64,000 bases of DNA, taken from assembly GCF_007570825.1 (NCBI RefSeq), contig NZ_SUNB01000002.1, forward strand, positions 496,001 to 560,000. Direction: 5' to 3'. Both the position numbers and the translations under genes were made by a program. The notes under the pieces were generated by a model that saw only the letters and a list, made by a program, of their open reading frames with translations, did not search any database and had not been told where the DNA came from. Of the stretch, positions 27,284-37,647 are shown one piece after another (within the stretch, counting starts at the first letter, position 1; each line of letters begins with the position of its first letter). The stretch is from Pleionea sediminis. Lineage in GTDB: Bacteria; Pseudomonadota; Gammaproteobacteria; Enterobacterales; Kangiellaceae.

Positions 27284-28435
27284 TTAATCGGCCTGCTTTC
27301 TCAAAAATGCCGGAATATCAAGATAATCCATATCACTACCCGCAGCGTTTTTCGTCTCTCCTCCATTTTGTTGACGAATTACGGTTGGGCGATCCAGCTT
27401 CTGATAGTCAGTTGACCCATCTGGTTTCAGATTTTCTTCAGTCTTAGACACCAGTTTTACAGGTTGCTCACCTTTAGCCAGAAGCCCTGTAGCCACCACT
27501 GTGACCCTCAATTCATCATTAAGTTCAGGATCAATAGCAGTTCCTACAACAACCGTCGCTTCTTCTGAAGCAAAATCTTGAACAATACTTCCAACTTCAG
27601 CGAATTCATCAATGTTCATATCTTCGCCACAAGTAATGTTGACCAATATTCCTCGAGCACCCGACAAGTCAACATCTTCAAGCAAAGGACTAGCAACAGC
27701 AGTTTCTGCGGCGATTTTCGCACGGTTTTCACCAGAAGCAATTCCAGTTCCCATCATTGCCATACCTTTCTCTGACATAACTGTGCGAACATCTGCGAAA
27801 TCGACATTTATTAAGCCAGGTCGTGTGATTAACTCAGCGATCCCTTGCACAGCACCGTGCAATACGTCATTTGCCGCACGAAATGCTTCTGTCAGTGCTT
27901 TACCCTTTAATACAGATAACACTTTGTCATTCGGCACAATTATTAAAGAGTCTACATGGCGTCGCAACTCTTCAATCCCTTCTTCTGCAACTTTCATGCG
28001 TTTTTTCAACTCAAAGAAAAATGGTTTTGTCACCACAGCAACAGTAAGAATTCCCATTTCTTTCGCGATCTCAGCAACAACTGGCGCAGCACCGGTTCCT
28101 GTTCCACCACCCATTCCGGCGGTCAAGAACACCATATCAGTGTCTTTAAGCACTTCCTGAATGCGCTCACGATCTTCAAGAGCAGCTTGGCGGCCAACTT
28201 CCGGATTAGCTCCAGCACCCAACCCTTTGGTAATACTGCCTCCCAACTGGATGGATGTTCTAGCATTTGATTTACTTAATGCTTGCGCATCTGTATTGGC
28301 GCAAACAAAATCAACACCGTCGATATTAGCAGCAAGCATGTGTTCGACAGCGTTGCCACCTCCGCCTCCAAGGCCAATGACTTTAATAACTGCACGATCC
28401 TGGCAGTTATCTATCAGTTCAAACATATTAGGCAT
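27284..28435 (-). CDS. ftsZ: Cell division GTPase FtsZ
   Basis: FtsZ is the tubulin-like GTPase that forms the Z ring. The protein has 383 residues. The N-terminus shows VIGLGGGGGNAVEHM, the tubulin signature is GGGTGTGAAPVVA, and the catalytic T7 loop is seen in the NVDFADVRTVM region. A variable linker leads to the conserved C-terminal peptide DYLDIPAFLRKQAD, which binds FtsA, ZipA and ZapD; zapD is also in this window. It follows ftsA after 41 bases. Confidence 0.98.
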   Translation of the reverse strand: MPNMFELIDNCQDRAVIKVIGLGGGGGNAVEHMLAANIDGVDFVCANTDAQALSKSNARTSIQLGGSITKGLGAGANPEVGRQAALEDRERIQEVLKDTDMVFLTAGMGGGTGTGAAPVVAEIAKEMGILTVAVVTKPFFFELKKRMKVAEEGIEELRRHVDSLIIVPNDKVLSVLKGKALTEAFRAANDVLHGAVQGIAELITRPGLINVDFADVRTVMSEKGMAMMGTGIASGENRAKIAAETAVASPLLEDVDLSGARGILVNITCGEDMNIDEFAEVGSIVQDFASEEATVVVGTAIDPELNDELRVTVVATGLLAKGEQPVKLVSKTEENLKPDGSTDYQKLDRPTVIRQQNGGETKNAAGSDMDYLDIPAFLRKQAD

Positions 28436-28476
28436 AGTTATTTCCCCTTCTTCTTCAACTTCAATAATTCAGACGA

Positions 28477-29709
28477 TTAAAAACCGCTGAACCAACTTTT
28501 CATTCGCTCAAAAACCGATATCACTCCTGACGACTTTCGAGGCGTGAAATGAAAATCTCTCGTTTGCTGGTGTCCATAAAGTAACAATCCAACACCCGTT
28601 GCATAAATTGGATTGCGAACAACATCCGACAATCCTTTTACATATTGCGGCATTCCTAAACGGACTGGCATATGAAATACTTCTTCTGCCAATTCAATGA
28701 GCCCTTCCATTTTTGAAGAGCCTCCCGTCAGAACAATCCCCGCAGGAATAATTTCCTCAAATCCGCTACGACGCAATTCTGCCTGGATTAAATTAAACAG
28801 CTCCTCGTAACGAGGCTCAACTACTTCAGCCAATGTTTGACGAGACAAACGTCTAGGCGCTCGTTCACCAACACCAGGAACTTCAATAGTGTCTTCTAAA
28901 GAAGTTAATTGGCGTAATGCGCAAGCGTATTTAATTTTAATATCTTCAGCGTGTTGTGTTGGCGTTCTTAAAGCAACAGCGATATCGTTCGTAACTTGAT
29001 CACCCGCAATTGGAATTACGGCCGTATGTCTTATTGCACCCTCAGTGAAAATGGCAATATCTGTTGTTCCACCACCGATATCAACTAAACAGACTCCCAG
29101 TTCTTTTTCGTCTTCAGTTAGAACTGAGTAACTCGATGCTAACTGCTCTAAAATAATGTCATCTGTGTCCAATCCACAGCGACGCACACACTTAACAATA
29201 TTTTGGGCCGCACTAACCGCTCCCGTCACCATGTGAACTTTAGCCTCCAAGCGCACCCCCGACATTCCAATCGGTTCACGAATCCCTTCTTGATTATCAA
29301 TAACAAATTCTTGTGGCAGTACATGTAATATTTTCTGGTCAGCGGGAATTGCCACGGCTTTCGCAGCGTCAATGACCCTCTCAACATCTTGAGCATTAAC
29401 TTCTTGATCACGAATGGCAACTATTCCGTGAGAGTTCATACTTTTGATATGACTACCAGCAATACCTGTAAATACAGAGTGTATTTGACATCCAGCCATT
29501 AACTCAGCTTCTTCTACTGCTCTTTGTATTGATTGCACAGTTGATTCAATATTGACAACAACACCTTTCTTTAATCCCCGAGAAGGATGTGAGCCAATAC
29601 CAATAATATCAATTTGATCATTAGCATTAACTTCGCCCACAATAGCGACAACTTTAGATGTTCCGATATCTAATCCAACAATCAATTTTTTTTCTGGTGC
29701 TCTTGTCAT
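28477..29709 (-). CDS. ftsA: Cell division protein FtsA
   Basis: FtsA is the actin-like ATPase that tethers FtsZ to the membrane and recruits later divisome proteins. The 410-residue protein starts LIVGLDIGTSKVVAIVGE (phosphate 1), has VDIGGGTTDIAIF (phosphate 2) and VLTGGSSKMEG (adenosine motif). The SHS2/1C domain lies between. The C-terminus VFERMKSWFSGF is the usual amphipathic membrane helix. It lies 24 bases after ftsQ. Confidence 0.98.
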   Translation of the reverse strand: MTRAPEKKLIVGLDIGTSKVVAIVGEVNANDQIDIIGIGSHPSRGLKKGVVVNIESTVQSIQRAVEEAELMAGCQIHSVFTGIAGSHIKSMNSHGIVAIRDQEVNAQDVERVIDAAKAVAIPADQKILHVLPQEFVIDNQEGIREPIGMSGVRLEAKVHMVTGAVSAAQNIVKCVRRCGLDTDDIILEQLASSYSVLTEDEKELGVCLVDIGGGTTDIAIFTEGAIRHTAVIPIAGDQVTNDIAVALRTPTQHAEDIKIKYACALRQLTSLEDTIEVPGVGERAPRRLSRQTLAEVVEPRYEELFNLIQAELRRSGFEEIIPAGIVLTGGSSKMEGLIELAEEVFHMPVRLGMPQYVKGLSDVVRNPIYATGVGLLLYGHQQTRDFHFTPRKSSGVISVFERMKSWFSGF

Positions 29710-29733
29710 ATTCGCTCTCTATATCACCCTGAA

Positions 29734-30600
29734 CTAATTGTGAGCTACTTGTTCGTTTTTGTTATCTTCCCAGCCCACAGCAACACCTGATTGGTAACGC
29801 AAATCGATGTAAGCCAAATGTTTATGATTTTGAGTCGATGCCTTTTCTACAACTAACAGAAATCTTTCGAGTCTCTCTGGCAAATCTTTTTTGCCTAAAT
29901 ACAGTCGGATTCCATTTTCTAATTTCATAATCCAACCTTGATGTGCCGAAAAATCTAAACGAACAATACGGTAGTCATTTTCTGGCATTTGCTCTGAGAA
30001 AAAATGATACATCGATAGTAAATCTTCCAAATCACCAAACTTGCCATATAGCAAAGGCAGTTCAGCAAACTTATTAATGTTAGTTGGTTCAAAAATAATA
30101 CCTTCCTGACTAATCAGTTGTTTATTATTTAAGTTTAACCAAGGTTGATGCTCTTCTATTGATAGCATTAAAGTATTTGGGTAAATTTTTCGAGCAGAAA
30201 CACTTTTCACCCAAGGGTGTTCAATCATCACACGTGTTATTTCATCCATACTCAACGTAAAGAAAGAACTTTCAACATTTGATTTCAAATAAACTTCTAA
30301 CTCTTGTTCTGACACAAATTCAGCAGAGTTCAATAAAGCAACTCTCCAGTTCTCTGTTTGTCTATCAGTCGTCTGAACGTCTTCTTTTTGGGATAGCTGT
30401 TGAGTCTTATCCATACTCACCGGCGACTCGGAGCTAACGGTCTTACTCCACCACTCCGAAATAGGTTCCGCAAAACGCCAAGAAGCTACCGACAAACAAA
30501 TGCCTAAAAAAGAAAAAGCAACAGCCTTAAGCCATTTTGCTCCTTCCTTTTTCGAATCATTCGTTTTTACGGTCGCCATTCGACGCTTTCTATCACTCAT
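29734..30600 (-). CDS. ftsQ: Cell division protein FtsQ
   Basis: FtsQ is a bitopic divisome protein that binds FtsB and FtsL. The 288-residue protein has a basic cytoplasmic N-terminus (MSDRKRRMATVK), one membrane helix at about 27-45, then a POTRA domain (WRVALLNSAEFVSEQELEVYL, in part; ending HPWVKSVSARKIYPNTLMLSI) and the FtsQ beta domain. Its ATG overlaps the ddl stop by four bases. A linker of about 35 polar residues between helix and POTRA is somewhat longer than usual. Confidence 0.95.
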   Translation of the reverse strand: MSDRKRRMATVKTNDSKKEGAKWLKAVAFSFLGICLSVASWRFAEPISEWWSKTVSSESPVSMDKTQQLSQKEDVQTTDRQTENWRVALLNSAEFVSEQELEVYLKSNVESSFFTLSMDEITRVMIEHPWVKSVSARKIYPNTLMLSIEEHQPWLNLNNKQLISQEGIIFEPTNINKFAELPLLYGKFGDLEDLLSMYHFFSEQMPENDYRIVRLDFSAHQGWIMKLENGIRLYLGKKDLPERLERFLLVVEKASTQNHKHLAYIDLRYQSGVAVGWEDNKNEQVAHN

Positions 30601-31535
30601 AAACTTGTCTTTAATATTTCCACTGTCAATTGGTTAAAACTGATACCTTTTTGTTTAGCTGCTTTTGGAACCAAACTCGACTCAGTCATTCCTGGAACGG
30701 TATTCGCTTCCAAGAGCTTGAATTGCTGAGTAGCGTTATCTCGAATAAAGTCCACTCGTCCCCAACCTTTACATCCCAAACTATTAAATGCAGTTAACGC
30801 CATTGATTGAATCAAAACTTCTTCTTCTTCATTCAAACCACTAGGACAAAAGTATTGAGTGTCTTTAGAGTTATATTTAGCTTCGAAATCATAAAAATCT
30901 CGAGTTGTTTCCATAGAAATACTCGGCAGTGCCTCATCATTCAAAATAGACACGGTATACTCTTTGCCTTCAATAAATGACTCAACCAACACCTCACTAT
31001 CAAACTCACGGGCGTGCTCAATGGCATCCATTAAACTCTCTATAGAGTCAACTTTACTCATACCAACACTTGAACCCTCATGCGATGGTTTAACAAATAA
31101 GATTGGACCTAACTTACCAAAAACTTGCCTTAAGAATTGGTCATTCATCTTATCTTTACTGGTTACTAAAACATGGGCCGCAACGGGCAATCCCATCGCT
31201 TTCCAAATCATTTTACTGCGCCATTTATCCATTGCTAATGCACATCCCAATACGCTACTACCGGTATAAGGAATGTTTAAAGTCTCTAACACACCCTGAA
31301 ACTGTCCGTCTTCTCCTCCACGACCATGAAGTGCATTCCAAGCACGATCAACTTTTTGTTGAATTAAATCAGATATAGAATTTTCTTTAGGATCAAATGC
31401 AAAAGCATTAATCCCTTCCGATAAAAGCGCTTTCAGAACGGCTTCCCCAGAGCGCAAAGATATCTCTCGTTCAGCCGAATTTCCGCCGAGTAAAACTGCG
31501 ACTTTTCCAAATTGTTCGGCATACTCGCTGCTCAT
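30597..31535 (-). CDS. ddl: D-alanine--D-alanine ligase
   Basis: Ddl makes the D-Ala-D-Ala dipeptide used by MurF. This 312-residue ATP-grasp enzyme has the DdlB length. It shows VLLGGNSAEREISLRSG at the start, LHGRGGEDGQFQG, KPSHEGSSVGMSKV, and the metal-site end LEANTVPGMTESSLVPKAA (in part: NTVPGMTESS). It lies in the dcw cluster four bases after murC, where DdlB is found in E. coli. Confidence 0.96.
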   Translation of the reverse strand: MSSEYAEQFGKVAVLLGGNSAEREISLRSGEAVLKALLSEGINAFAFDPKENSISDLIQQKVDRAWNALHGRGGEDGQFQGVLETLNIPYTGSSVLGCALAMDKWRSKMIWKAMGLPVAAHVLVTSKDKMNDQFLRQVFGKLGPILFVKPSHEGSSVGMSKVDSIESLMDAIEHAREFDSEVLVESFIEGKEYTVSILNDEALPSISMETTRDFYDFEAKYNSKDTQYFCPSGLNEEEEVLIQSMALTAFNSLGCKGWGRVDFIRDNATQQFKLLEANTVPGMTESSLVPKAAKQKGISFNQLTVEILKTSL

Positions 31536-31539
31536 TAAA

Positions 31540-32976
31540 TTAACTCTTCAAAAAAATAGTTTCTTTATTACGATGCCAATGACTTGAAATCTTGCCAACA
31601 TCTCCGGCGCCCTGTGTCAGAACCAAGTCGCCATCATTTAAAACATTTGGCATCAGTTCATCTAACTTATCTCGACTCTCAACATAAATGGGTTCAAGCT
31701 CTCCTCGCTGACGAATACTGCCACATAACGCTTTGCTGTCAGCTCCTGCTACAGGTTTCTCACCCGCTGCGTAGACGTCAAGTAAAAGCAGCACATCAAC
31801 AGAAGACAAAACAGAAACAAAATCTTCGTACAAATCTCTCGTTCTTGAATAGCGATGAGGTTGATAAACCATAACCAATCTTCTTTCTGGCCAACCTTCT
31901 CTAACAGCTTCAATAGTCGCCTTTACTTCTTTAGGGTGATGTCCATAATCGTCAACCACTTCAACTTCACCTTTTGCGCAAGGGAAGGTACCGAAGGAGT
32001 GGAAACGACGGCCAATTCCTTCAAAGTTTAATAATGCCTCTTTAATCGCGGGTTCTTTAACGCCTTCTTCAATTCCGACAGCAATAGCAGCCAACGCATT
32101 TAAGACATTATGCTTACCAGGTAAATTCAAATCGATTGCAATCGGTCGTCCAGTTTGTTTACGTTGCACCTGAAAACGACTGACATTTCCTACTTGAGAA
32201 AAATCCATCGCTCGATAATCCGCTTTTTCATCAAACCCGTAGGTGACATAAGGTCGAGATAATCTAGGTAAAATTTCTCTAACAACAGGATCATCGATAC
32301 ACAATACAGCCAATCCATAAAACGGAAGATTATGAAGGAAATCGACAAAAGCTTGTTTCAAATTGTCAAAATCACCATAAGTATCCATATGATCGGCATC
32401 AATATTTGTCACAACGCTCACTAAAGGCTGCAAATGCAAAAAGCTTGCGTCACTCTCATCGGCTTCCGCAATAAAGTAACGGCTCGATCCCATTTGAGCA
32501 TTACTACCAGCACTATTTAATACGCCACCAATTACAAATGTAGGATCCAAGCCACCTTTCGCACAAACTGTCGTGATCAAGCTAGTCGTTGTCGTTTTTC
32601 CATGAGTTCCCGCAATAGCAATACCGTGTCGATATCGCATTAACTCAGCTAACATTTCGGCACGTCGAACGATAGGTATTCGTCTCATACGCGCGGCTTC
32701 CAGTTCTGGATTACTGCTATCAATAGCGGACGAGACTACAACCACATCTGCACCTAAGACATTATTCGCGGTATGAGAAAAGCTTATATCGGCTCCCATC
32801 TTAATTAATCGATCAGTTACAGAGCTTTGATTTCTATCCGAACCTGAAATCCGATATCCTTGATTAAGCAACACCTCGGCAATTCCGCTCATACCGACAC
32901 CACCAATACCGACAAAATGAATTTGACGAATTCGCCTCATTTCTGGAATTGGAAAGTTTTGCTTTATCGATTTCAT
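31540..32976 (-). CDS. murC: UDP-N-acetylmuramate--L-alanine ligase
   Basis: MurC adds the first amino acid, L-Ala, to UDP-MurNAc. The protein has 478 residues. The N-terminal dinucleotide-like domain begins [18 protein letters not shown], the ATP P-loop is AGTHGKTTT, and the C-terminal domain has [11 protein letters not shown] and [11 protein letters not shown], all family hallmarks. It lies three bases after murG. Confidence 0.97.
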   Translation of the reverse strand: MKSIKQNFPIPEMRRIRQIHFVGIGGVGMSGIAEVLLNQGYRISGSDRNQSSVTDRLIKMGADISFSHTANNVLGADVVVVSSAIDSSNPELEAARMRRIPIVRRAEMLAELMRYRHGIAIAGTHGKTTTTSLITTVCAKGGLDPTFVIGGVLNSAGSNAQMGSSRYFIAEADESDASFLHLQPLVSVVTNIDADHMDTYGDFDNLKQAFVDFLHNLPFYGLAVLCIDDPVVREILPRLSRPYVTYGFDEKADYRAMDFSQVGNVSRFQVQRKQTGRPIAIDLNLPGKHNVLNALAAIAVGIEEGVKEPAIKEALLNFEGIGRRFHSFGTFPCAKGEVEVVDDYGHHPKEVKATIEAVREGWPERRLVMVYQPHRYSRTRDLYEDFVSVLSSVDVLLLLDVYAAGEKPVAGADSKALCGSIRQRGELEPIYVESRDKLDELMPNVLNDGDLVLTQGAGDVGKISSHWHRNKETIFLKS

Positions 32977-32979
32977 AAA

Positions 32980-34056
32980 TTAACTACTCTTAATCAAAGA
33001 CTCACAAAAATCACTGATTTTTGTTGATGCATTTATAATTGCTAACTTTTTTGCTGCACGAGACATTTCTAAAATTTTTTCAGGCTGCTCTATAAATTCA
33101 TTTAACAATGACTCAACTTGTTCTATGTTCGCTTGCTGAATCACTTTCGCCGCGCCTTTATCCGCAAGAACTTTAGCATTTGCTGTTTGATGATCATCCA
33201 CCGCAAATGGATAAGGCACAAATATCGCAGCAATTCCGATTACAGAAACTTCACTCACAGTTAAAGCACCTGAACGGCAAATTACAATATCCGCCCATTG
33301 GTAGGCTTTATCCATGTCATGAATAAATTCACTAACAACCACAGACTCAGAAAACGAATCATAATAAGATTTAACGGTTCCTAGTTTACCTTTACCTGTT
33401 TGGTGCCAAACCGAAATCTTATTTTCTAGCAGCAACAAGCGAAAGGTTTCTGGAAGATGATCGTTAAATGCTTGTGCGCCACGACTTCCACCCACGACCA
33501 AAACATTAATCGGACGATTATTCGCGAGTTTCAGCTCTTTATTTAACTTCACCAATGACTGACGAATAGGATTTCCTGTTGTCACTACTTTCGGGTGTCG
33601 TTCAAAGACCCCTTCAAAAGCCTGACACACCAGCGACGCGAATTTTGACAACAATTTATTCGTCAACCCAGCAACAGCATTTTGTTCATGAATGATTAAT
33701 TTACGTCTCATTAAATAAGCAGCCAAACCACCTGGACCACTAGCAAAACCACCAAATCCCAATACCAATTGACTTTTCGATGTCACAATAAATCGCATTG
33801 CTTTAATCACACATAGCAATAGCAAAAATGGTGCTTTTAATAAATCAAGCTTTCCTTTGCCTCGTAAACCACTAACTGGTAACGAGTACATAGGTATTGA
33901 TTCTCTTGTAACAAGCTCTTGCTCCATTCCACCATCTGAGCCTAACCAAGTTACAGAATAGCCTCGTGTCATTAATTCATTAGCTACAGCTAATGCCGGA
34001 TAAATATGGCCTCCGGTACCACCCGCCATAACTAATACATTTGGCGCACTATCCAT
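32980..34056 (-). CDS. murG: UDP-GlcNAc:undecaprenyl-pyrophosphoryl-MurNAc-pentapeptide GlcNAc transferase
   Basis: MurG converts lipid I to lipid II on the inner face of the membrane. The protein has 358 residues with the GT28 motifs MAGGTGGHIYPALAVA, FGGFASGPGGLAAYL, VVGGSRGAQAFND and CRSGALTVSEV. The frame is open to 34119. ATG 34056 is preferred because AAGGAGG lies seven to eight bases upstream and the length fits E. coli (355). It then overlaps the ftsW 3' end by eight bases. Confidence 0.97.
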   Translation of the reverse strand: MDSAPNVLVMAGGTGGHIYPALAVANELMTRGYSVTWLGSDGGMEQELVTRESIPMYSLPVSGLRGKGKLDLLKAPFLLLLCVIKAMRFIVTSKSQLVLGFGGFASGPGGLAAYLMRRKLIIHEQNAVAGLTNKLLSKFASLVCQAFEGVFERHPKVVTTGNPIRQSLVKLNKELKLANNRPINVLVVGGSRGAQAFNDHLPETFRLLLLENKISVWHQTGKGKLGTVKSYYDSFSESVVVSEFIHDMDKAYQWADIVICRSGALTVSEVSVIGIAAIFVPYPFAVDDHQTANAKVLADKGAAKVIQQANIEQVESLLNEFIEQPEKILEMSRAAKKLAIINASTKISDFCESLIKSS

Positions 34057-35221
34057 TTTTGCGCCTCCTTTTACTTCTACTGCTTTTTGCCAATTCACTT
34101 TGAGTTTCGTAGTGAACACGTAACAAAATTGAAATCGCTACACTGCATACAACTAAACTGTTTCCACCATAACTGATAAATGGCAAAGTTAACCCTTTCG
34201 TAGGCAAGGCTCCACTACTGACACCAATATTGACCAATGCTTGCAAAGTAAGCCAAATAGTAATTCCATAAGCCAGATAAGCGGAATATGCCTGTTGTAA
34301 TTTTAAAGCTTCACGCGCAATTTTCATTCCGCGCCAGAATAAAAAAAGAAATAATGCAACAACCGCTAAAACACCTATAAATCCAAATTCCTCAGCAAAT
34401 ACAGCAAAAACGAAATCGGTATGTGCTTCTGGCAAATAAGATAGTTTTTGAATGCTATTACCTAACCCTTCACCAAACCAATTTCCACGACCGAAAGCTA
34501 TTAGTGATTGAGTTAACTGATAGCCCGAACCAAAAGGATCTTTCCAAGGGTCTAAAAATACCATCAAGCGTTCATAACGATATGGTTGGCTAATTGCTAC
34601 CCCAAACAAAGCAGCACCAACACCACCGCTCAGTAATATGAACTGCCACAACTTAGCGCCGGCAATAAACATCATACTCAGAGTTGTTATAGCAATAACC
34701 GCTGCCGCACCAAAGTCAGGCTCAGCAACTAGTAGAACAGTAATTAAACTTACGACAAGGAGAGGCTTAATAAAACCTTGTATCTGTGTTTGTAACTCAT
34801 CCGTTCTTCTCACTAAATAACCAGCAATGTATGTAATCACAAAAAGCTTTACTAGCTCTGATACTTGAACAGTAATCGGCCCAATTGCAATCCAGCGCTT
34901 ACTACCATTAACTGTTCTTCCGATAAATAAAACCGCGACTAGCAGAATAATCGATACGATCAACAAATAAGGTCCGTACTTTTGCCACAATTCAATCCGT
35001 AGACCTAAGGTTACATAAGCAGCTACAAGAGCAATTGCCAAATAAGCAAAGTGCCGCTTAATAAAGAAAAACGCATTAGCTTCAATATGTTTTTCAGCGT
35101 ACGGTATAGAAGTTGAGACAACCATCATTCCGCCAATTGCCAATAAAACAAAAACAGTCATTAATAACTTTGTATCTATCAACTGAGTAATATTACTTGG
35201 AAGCGTTAACGTTTGACTCAT
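34049..35221 (-). CDS. ftsW: SEDS peptidoglycan glycosyltransferase FtsW
   Basis: FtsW polymerises septal glycan strands together with its partner PBP3 (FtsI, also in this cluster). The 390-residue protein has ten predicted membrane helices. SEDS hallmarks are NGSKRWIAIGP, the catalytic-region QVSELVKLF, LAEPDFGAA, LTQSLIAFGRGNWFGEGLGNS and the terminal LPFISYGGNSL. The tail is strongly basic (SKRRRKNG). It overlaps murD by four bases and murG by eight. Confidence 0.97.
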   Translation of the reverse strand: MSQTLTLPSNITQLIDTKLLMTVFVLLAIGGMMVVSTSIPYAEKHIEANAFFFIKRHFAYLAIALVAAYVTLGLRIELWQKYGPYLLIVSIILLVAVLFIGRTVNGSKRWIAIGPITVQVSELVKLFVITYIAGYLVRRTDELQTQIQGFIKPLLVVSLITVLLVAEPDFGAAAVIAITTLSMMFIAGAKLWQFILLSGGVGAALFGVAISQPYRYERLMVFLDPWKDPFGSGYQLTQSLIAFGRGNWFGEGLGNSIQKLSYLPEAHTDFVFAVFAEEFGFIGVLAVVALFLFLFWRGMKIAREALKLQQAYSAYLAYGITIWLTLQALVNIGVSSGALPTKGLTLPFISYGGNSLVVCSVAISILLRVHYETQSELAKSSRSKRRRKNG

Positions 35222-36561
35222 ACCGCCTCCTTCACTAGTTGCATGAAATGCTCTCCACGCTGAATGTAATTTTCATACATATCTAAGCTCGCACATGCGG
35301 GAGAAAAAAGAACACAATCACCGGTCTTTACAACTTGCTTTACTTGATTGACCGCAGTATTTAGATTGGACACTTTAATGCACAGGTCACCCGAAACTGT
35401 TGACAAAATTTTGTCAGCATCTTTTCCAAAAACATAACATCTAACGACATAACTCTCTATGTACTGTCCCAGCTCAGATAGATCCGCTCCCTTAGCATCA
35501 CCGCCAGCAATTAAGTAGAGATTTTTTGCGGATTTAGCAAAACTATTAATTGCACTTAGTGATGCACCGACATTTGTCGCTTTTGAATCGTTGACCCATA
35601 AGACGCCGTCGTTCGAAGCAACTATCTGACAACGATGTTCCAAACCAGAATAATCGGATAACGCTTGAATCACACTAGAATCAATCGTTAATCCATAGAG
35701 TTCTAGTATCGCCAAGCAAGCCGCGATGTTTAATCCATTGTGAAATCCTTTTAATTGTACATCACTCTCATTAACTAACGTCGCACCAAATCTCTCGATA
35801 ATAAATCCATTATTAGATTGAGAAACTTTAAAGTCAGCAGTATCTGAAGCTCCAAATGAAAGCTGATTACCAGGCATTGACAGATCATGCGTTAACGAAT
35901 CGTCAATGTTAACTGCAGCCGAATCACTAAACTGATACAATTTTCGTTTAATATTGGCGTAATTTTCTAACGTTTTATGCCGATCCAAATGATCTTCACT
36001 AATATTTAAAACACAAACTACCTCAGCATTTAAACTTTTAACCGTTTCCAATTGAAAGCTCGATAACTCTAAAACAAATATTTCCACATCATTATCATCT
36101 AAGAGGTCTAAAACAGGATGTCCAATATTACCAGCCACAATGCAGCGTTTGTTCAGTTTACTAAGCAACCATCCCAAGCAGTCACAAACGGTTGATTTTC
36201 CATTTGACCCCGTAACGGCGATGATAGGTGTTTTACATTCTCGGGCGAAAAGCTCTATATCACCAACCACTTCCAATTCGTAATCTTTGATTGCCTTTGC
36301 CAATTGAGGATGAGATAAGTCAACTCCAGGGCTCGCTACTAACAAATCAAAATTCTCAAAGCGAGAGCTTTCAAATTCGCCACGATGAATCTCAACTCGT
36401 TCGTCAAATTCAGCAAATAACGAGTGATACGATGCATCTTCACGAGAATCAAAGACTGAAACTTTCCAGCCTTTACGCAAACCATAACGTACGCATGAAG
36501 CACCGGTCATACCGAGCCCCAATACAGCTACGTTAAATATTTTTGCGTTAGTCGTTTTCAT
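35218..36561 (-). CDS. murD: UDP-N-acetylmuramoylalanine--D-glutamate ligase
   Basis: MurD adds D-Glu to UDP-MurNAc-L-Ala. The protein has 447 residues. It starts with VAVLGLGMTGASCVRYGL, carries the P-loop AVTGSNGKSTVCD, the carbamylated-lysine region around SAAVNID, NDSKATNVGASLSA, and ends with FSPACASLDMYENYIQRGEHF (in part: SPACASLDMYENY). It lies between mraY (three-base gap) and ftsW (four-base overlap). Confidence 0.97.
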   Translation of the reverse strand: MKTTNAKIFNVAVLGLGMTGASCVRYGLRKGWKVSVFDSREDASYHSLFAEFDERVEIHRGEFESSRFENFDLLVASPGVDLSHPQLAKAIKDYELEVVGDIELFARECKTPIIAVTGSNGKSTVCDCLGWLLSKLNKRCIVAGNIGHPVLDLLDDNDVEIFVLELSSFQLETVKSLNAEVVCVLNISEDHLDRHKTLENYANIKRKLYQFSDSAAVNIDDSLTHDLSMPGNQLSFGASDTADFKVSQSNNGFIIERFGATLVNESDVQLKGFHNGLNIAACLAILELYGLTIDSSVIQALSDYSGLEHRCQIVASNDGVLWVNDSKATNVGASLSAINSFAKSAKNLYLIAGGDAKGADLSELGQYIESYVVRCYVFGKDADKILSTVSGDLCIKVSNLNTAVNQVKQVVKTGDCVLFSPACASLDMYENYIQRGEHFMQLVKEAV

Positions 36562-36564
36562 TCT

Positions 36565-37647
36565 TTACCGTATCTTAAGTGTTGCTAGTCCAATAAGAAC
36601 CAACACAACTGAAATAATCCAAAAACGGACGATAACTCTTGGCTCTGGCCAACCTTTCAATTCATAATGATGATGTAAAGGCGCCATATTAAAAATTCTT
36701 CTGCCAGTTAACTTGTATGATCCAACTTGTAAGATGACCGAAACTGTTTCCATAACAAATATTCCGCCCATAATAAACAAAACAAGCTCCTGTCTAACTG
36801 CAACCGCCAAAGTCCCTAAAGCTGCGCCCAAACCAAGGGCTCCAACATCACCCATAAAAACTTGCGCAGGATAAGCGTTAAACCATAAAAAACCTAACCC
36901 GGCCCCAACAATCGCTCCACAAAAGATCGTTAGCTCACCAACCCCAACGACATAAGGAATCGCTAGATATTCAGAAAAATTTATATTTCCAGTTACATAT
37001 GCAAATATTCCTAATGCACCGGCTACCAAAACGGTAGGTAAGATAGCTAGTCCATCTAACCCATCCGTTAAGTTGACTGCATTGCTTGTTCCAACAATGA
37101 CAAAGTAAGTCATAGGAATAAAAAAAACTCCCATAGCGATAGCTACATTTTTAAAAAATGGAACTATCAAAGTTGTTTCGACCGGAGACGTTTGTGTTTG
37201 AAATAAATAAATGGCAACTGTAAGACCAACAACCGACTGCCAAAAATATTTCCATCGAGCTGGCAAGCCCGTTGGATCTTTACGAATGAGTTTTCGATAA
37301 TCATCTACCCATCCAATAATCCCAAAAGCTAACGTTGACAATAAAACGACCCACACATGGCGATTTTCTAAATCACCCCATAGCAATGTCGATAATGCAA
37401 TAGCAATTAGAATTAATGCACCACCCATAGTTGGCGTGCCAGACTTTGATAAATGTGTTTGTGGTCCATCATTTCTTACTGTTTGTCCGATTTGATAATG
37501 AGCTAATTTTCTGATCATTATCGGACCAATAAACAGAGAAAGCAGCAACGCAGTAATAACACTGAGAATGGCTCTTAGCGTCAAGTAATTAAATACATTA
37601 AAGCCAGAATAGTATTGCTGTAAATATTCAGTTAACCACAGTAACAT
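36565..37647 (-). CDS. mraY: Phospho-N-acetylmuramoyl-pentapeptide transferase
   Basis: MraY makes lipid I by moving phospho-MurNAc-pentapeptide to undecaprenyl phosphate. Ten membrane helices and the catalytic motifs [20 protein letters not shown] and the His cluster [13 protein letters not shown] are present. The open frame has a GTG at 37653. ATG 37647 is chosen because it overlaps the murF stop as TAATG, has GAGGGGG upstream and gives exactly the 360 residues of E. coli MraY. Confidence 0.97.
   Translation of the reverse strand: MLLWLTEYLQQYYSGFNVFNYLTLRAILSVITALLLSLFIGPIMIRKLAHYQIGQTVRNDGPQTHLSKSGTPTMGGALILIAIALSTLLWGDLENRHVWVVLLSTLAFGIIGWVDDYRKLIRKDPTGLPARWKYFWQSVVGLTVAIYLFQTQTSPVETTLIVPFFKNVAIAMGVFFIPMTYFVIVGTSNAVNLTDGLDGLAILPTVLVAGALGIFAYVTGNINFSEYLAIPYVVGVGELTIFCGAIVGAGLGFLWFNAYPAQVFMGDVGALGLGAALGTLAVAVRQELVLFIMGGIFVMETVSVILQVGSYKLTGRRIFNMAPLHHHYELKGWPEPRVIVRFWIISVVLVLIGLATLKIR

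Noticed and set aside
27612-28160. Plus-strand open frame of 182 residues opposite ftsZ
   Set aside because: ftsZ is fully conserved on the minus strand; the opposite frame is a composition shadow.
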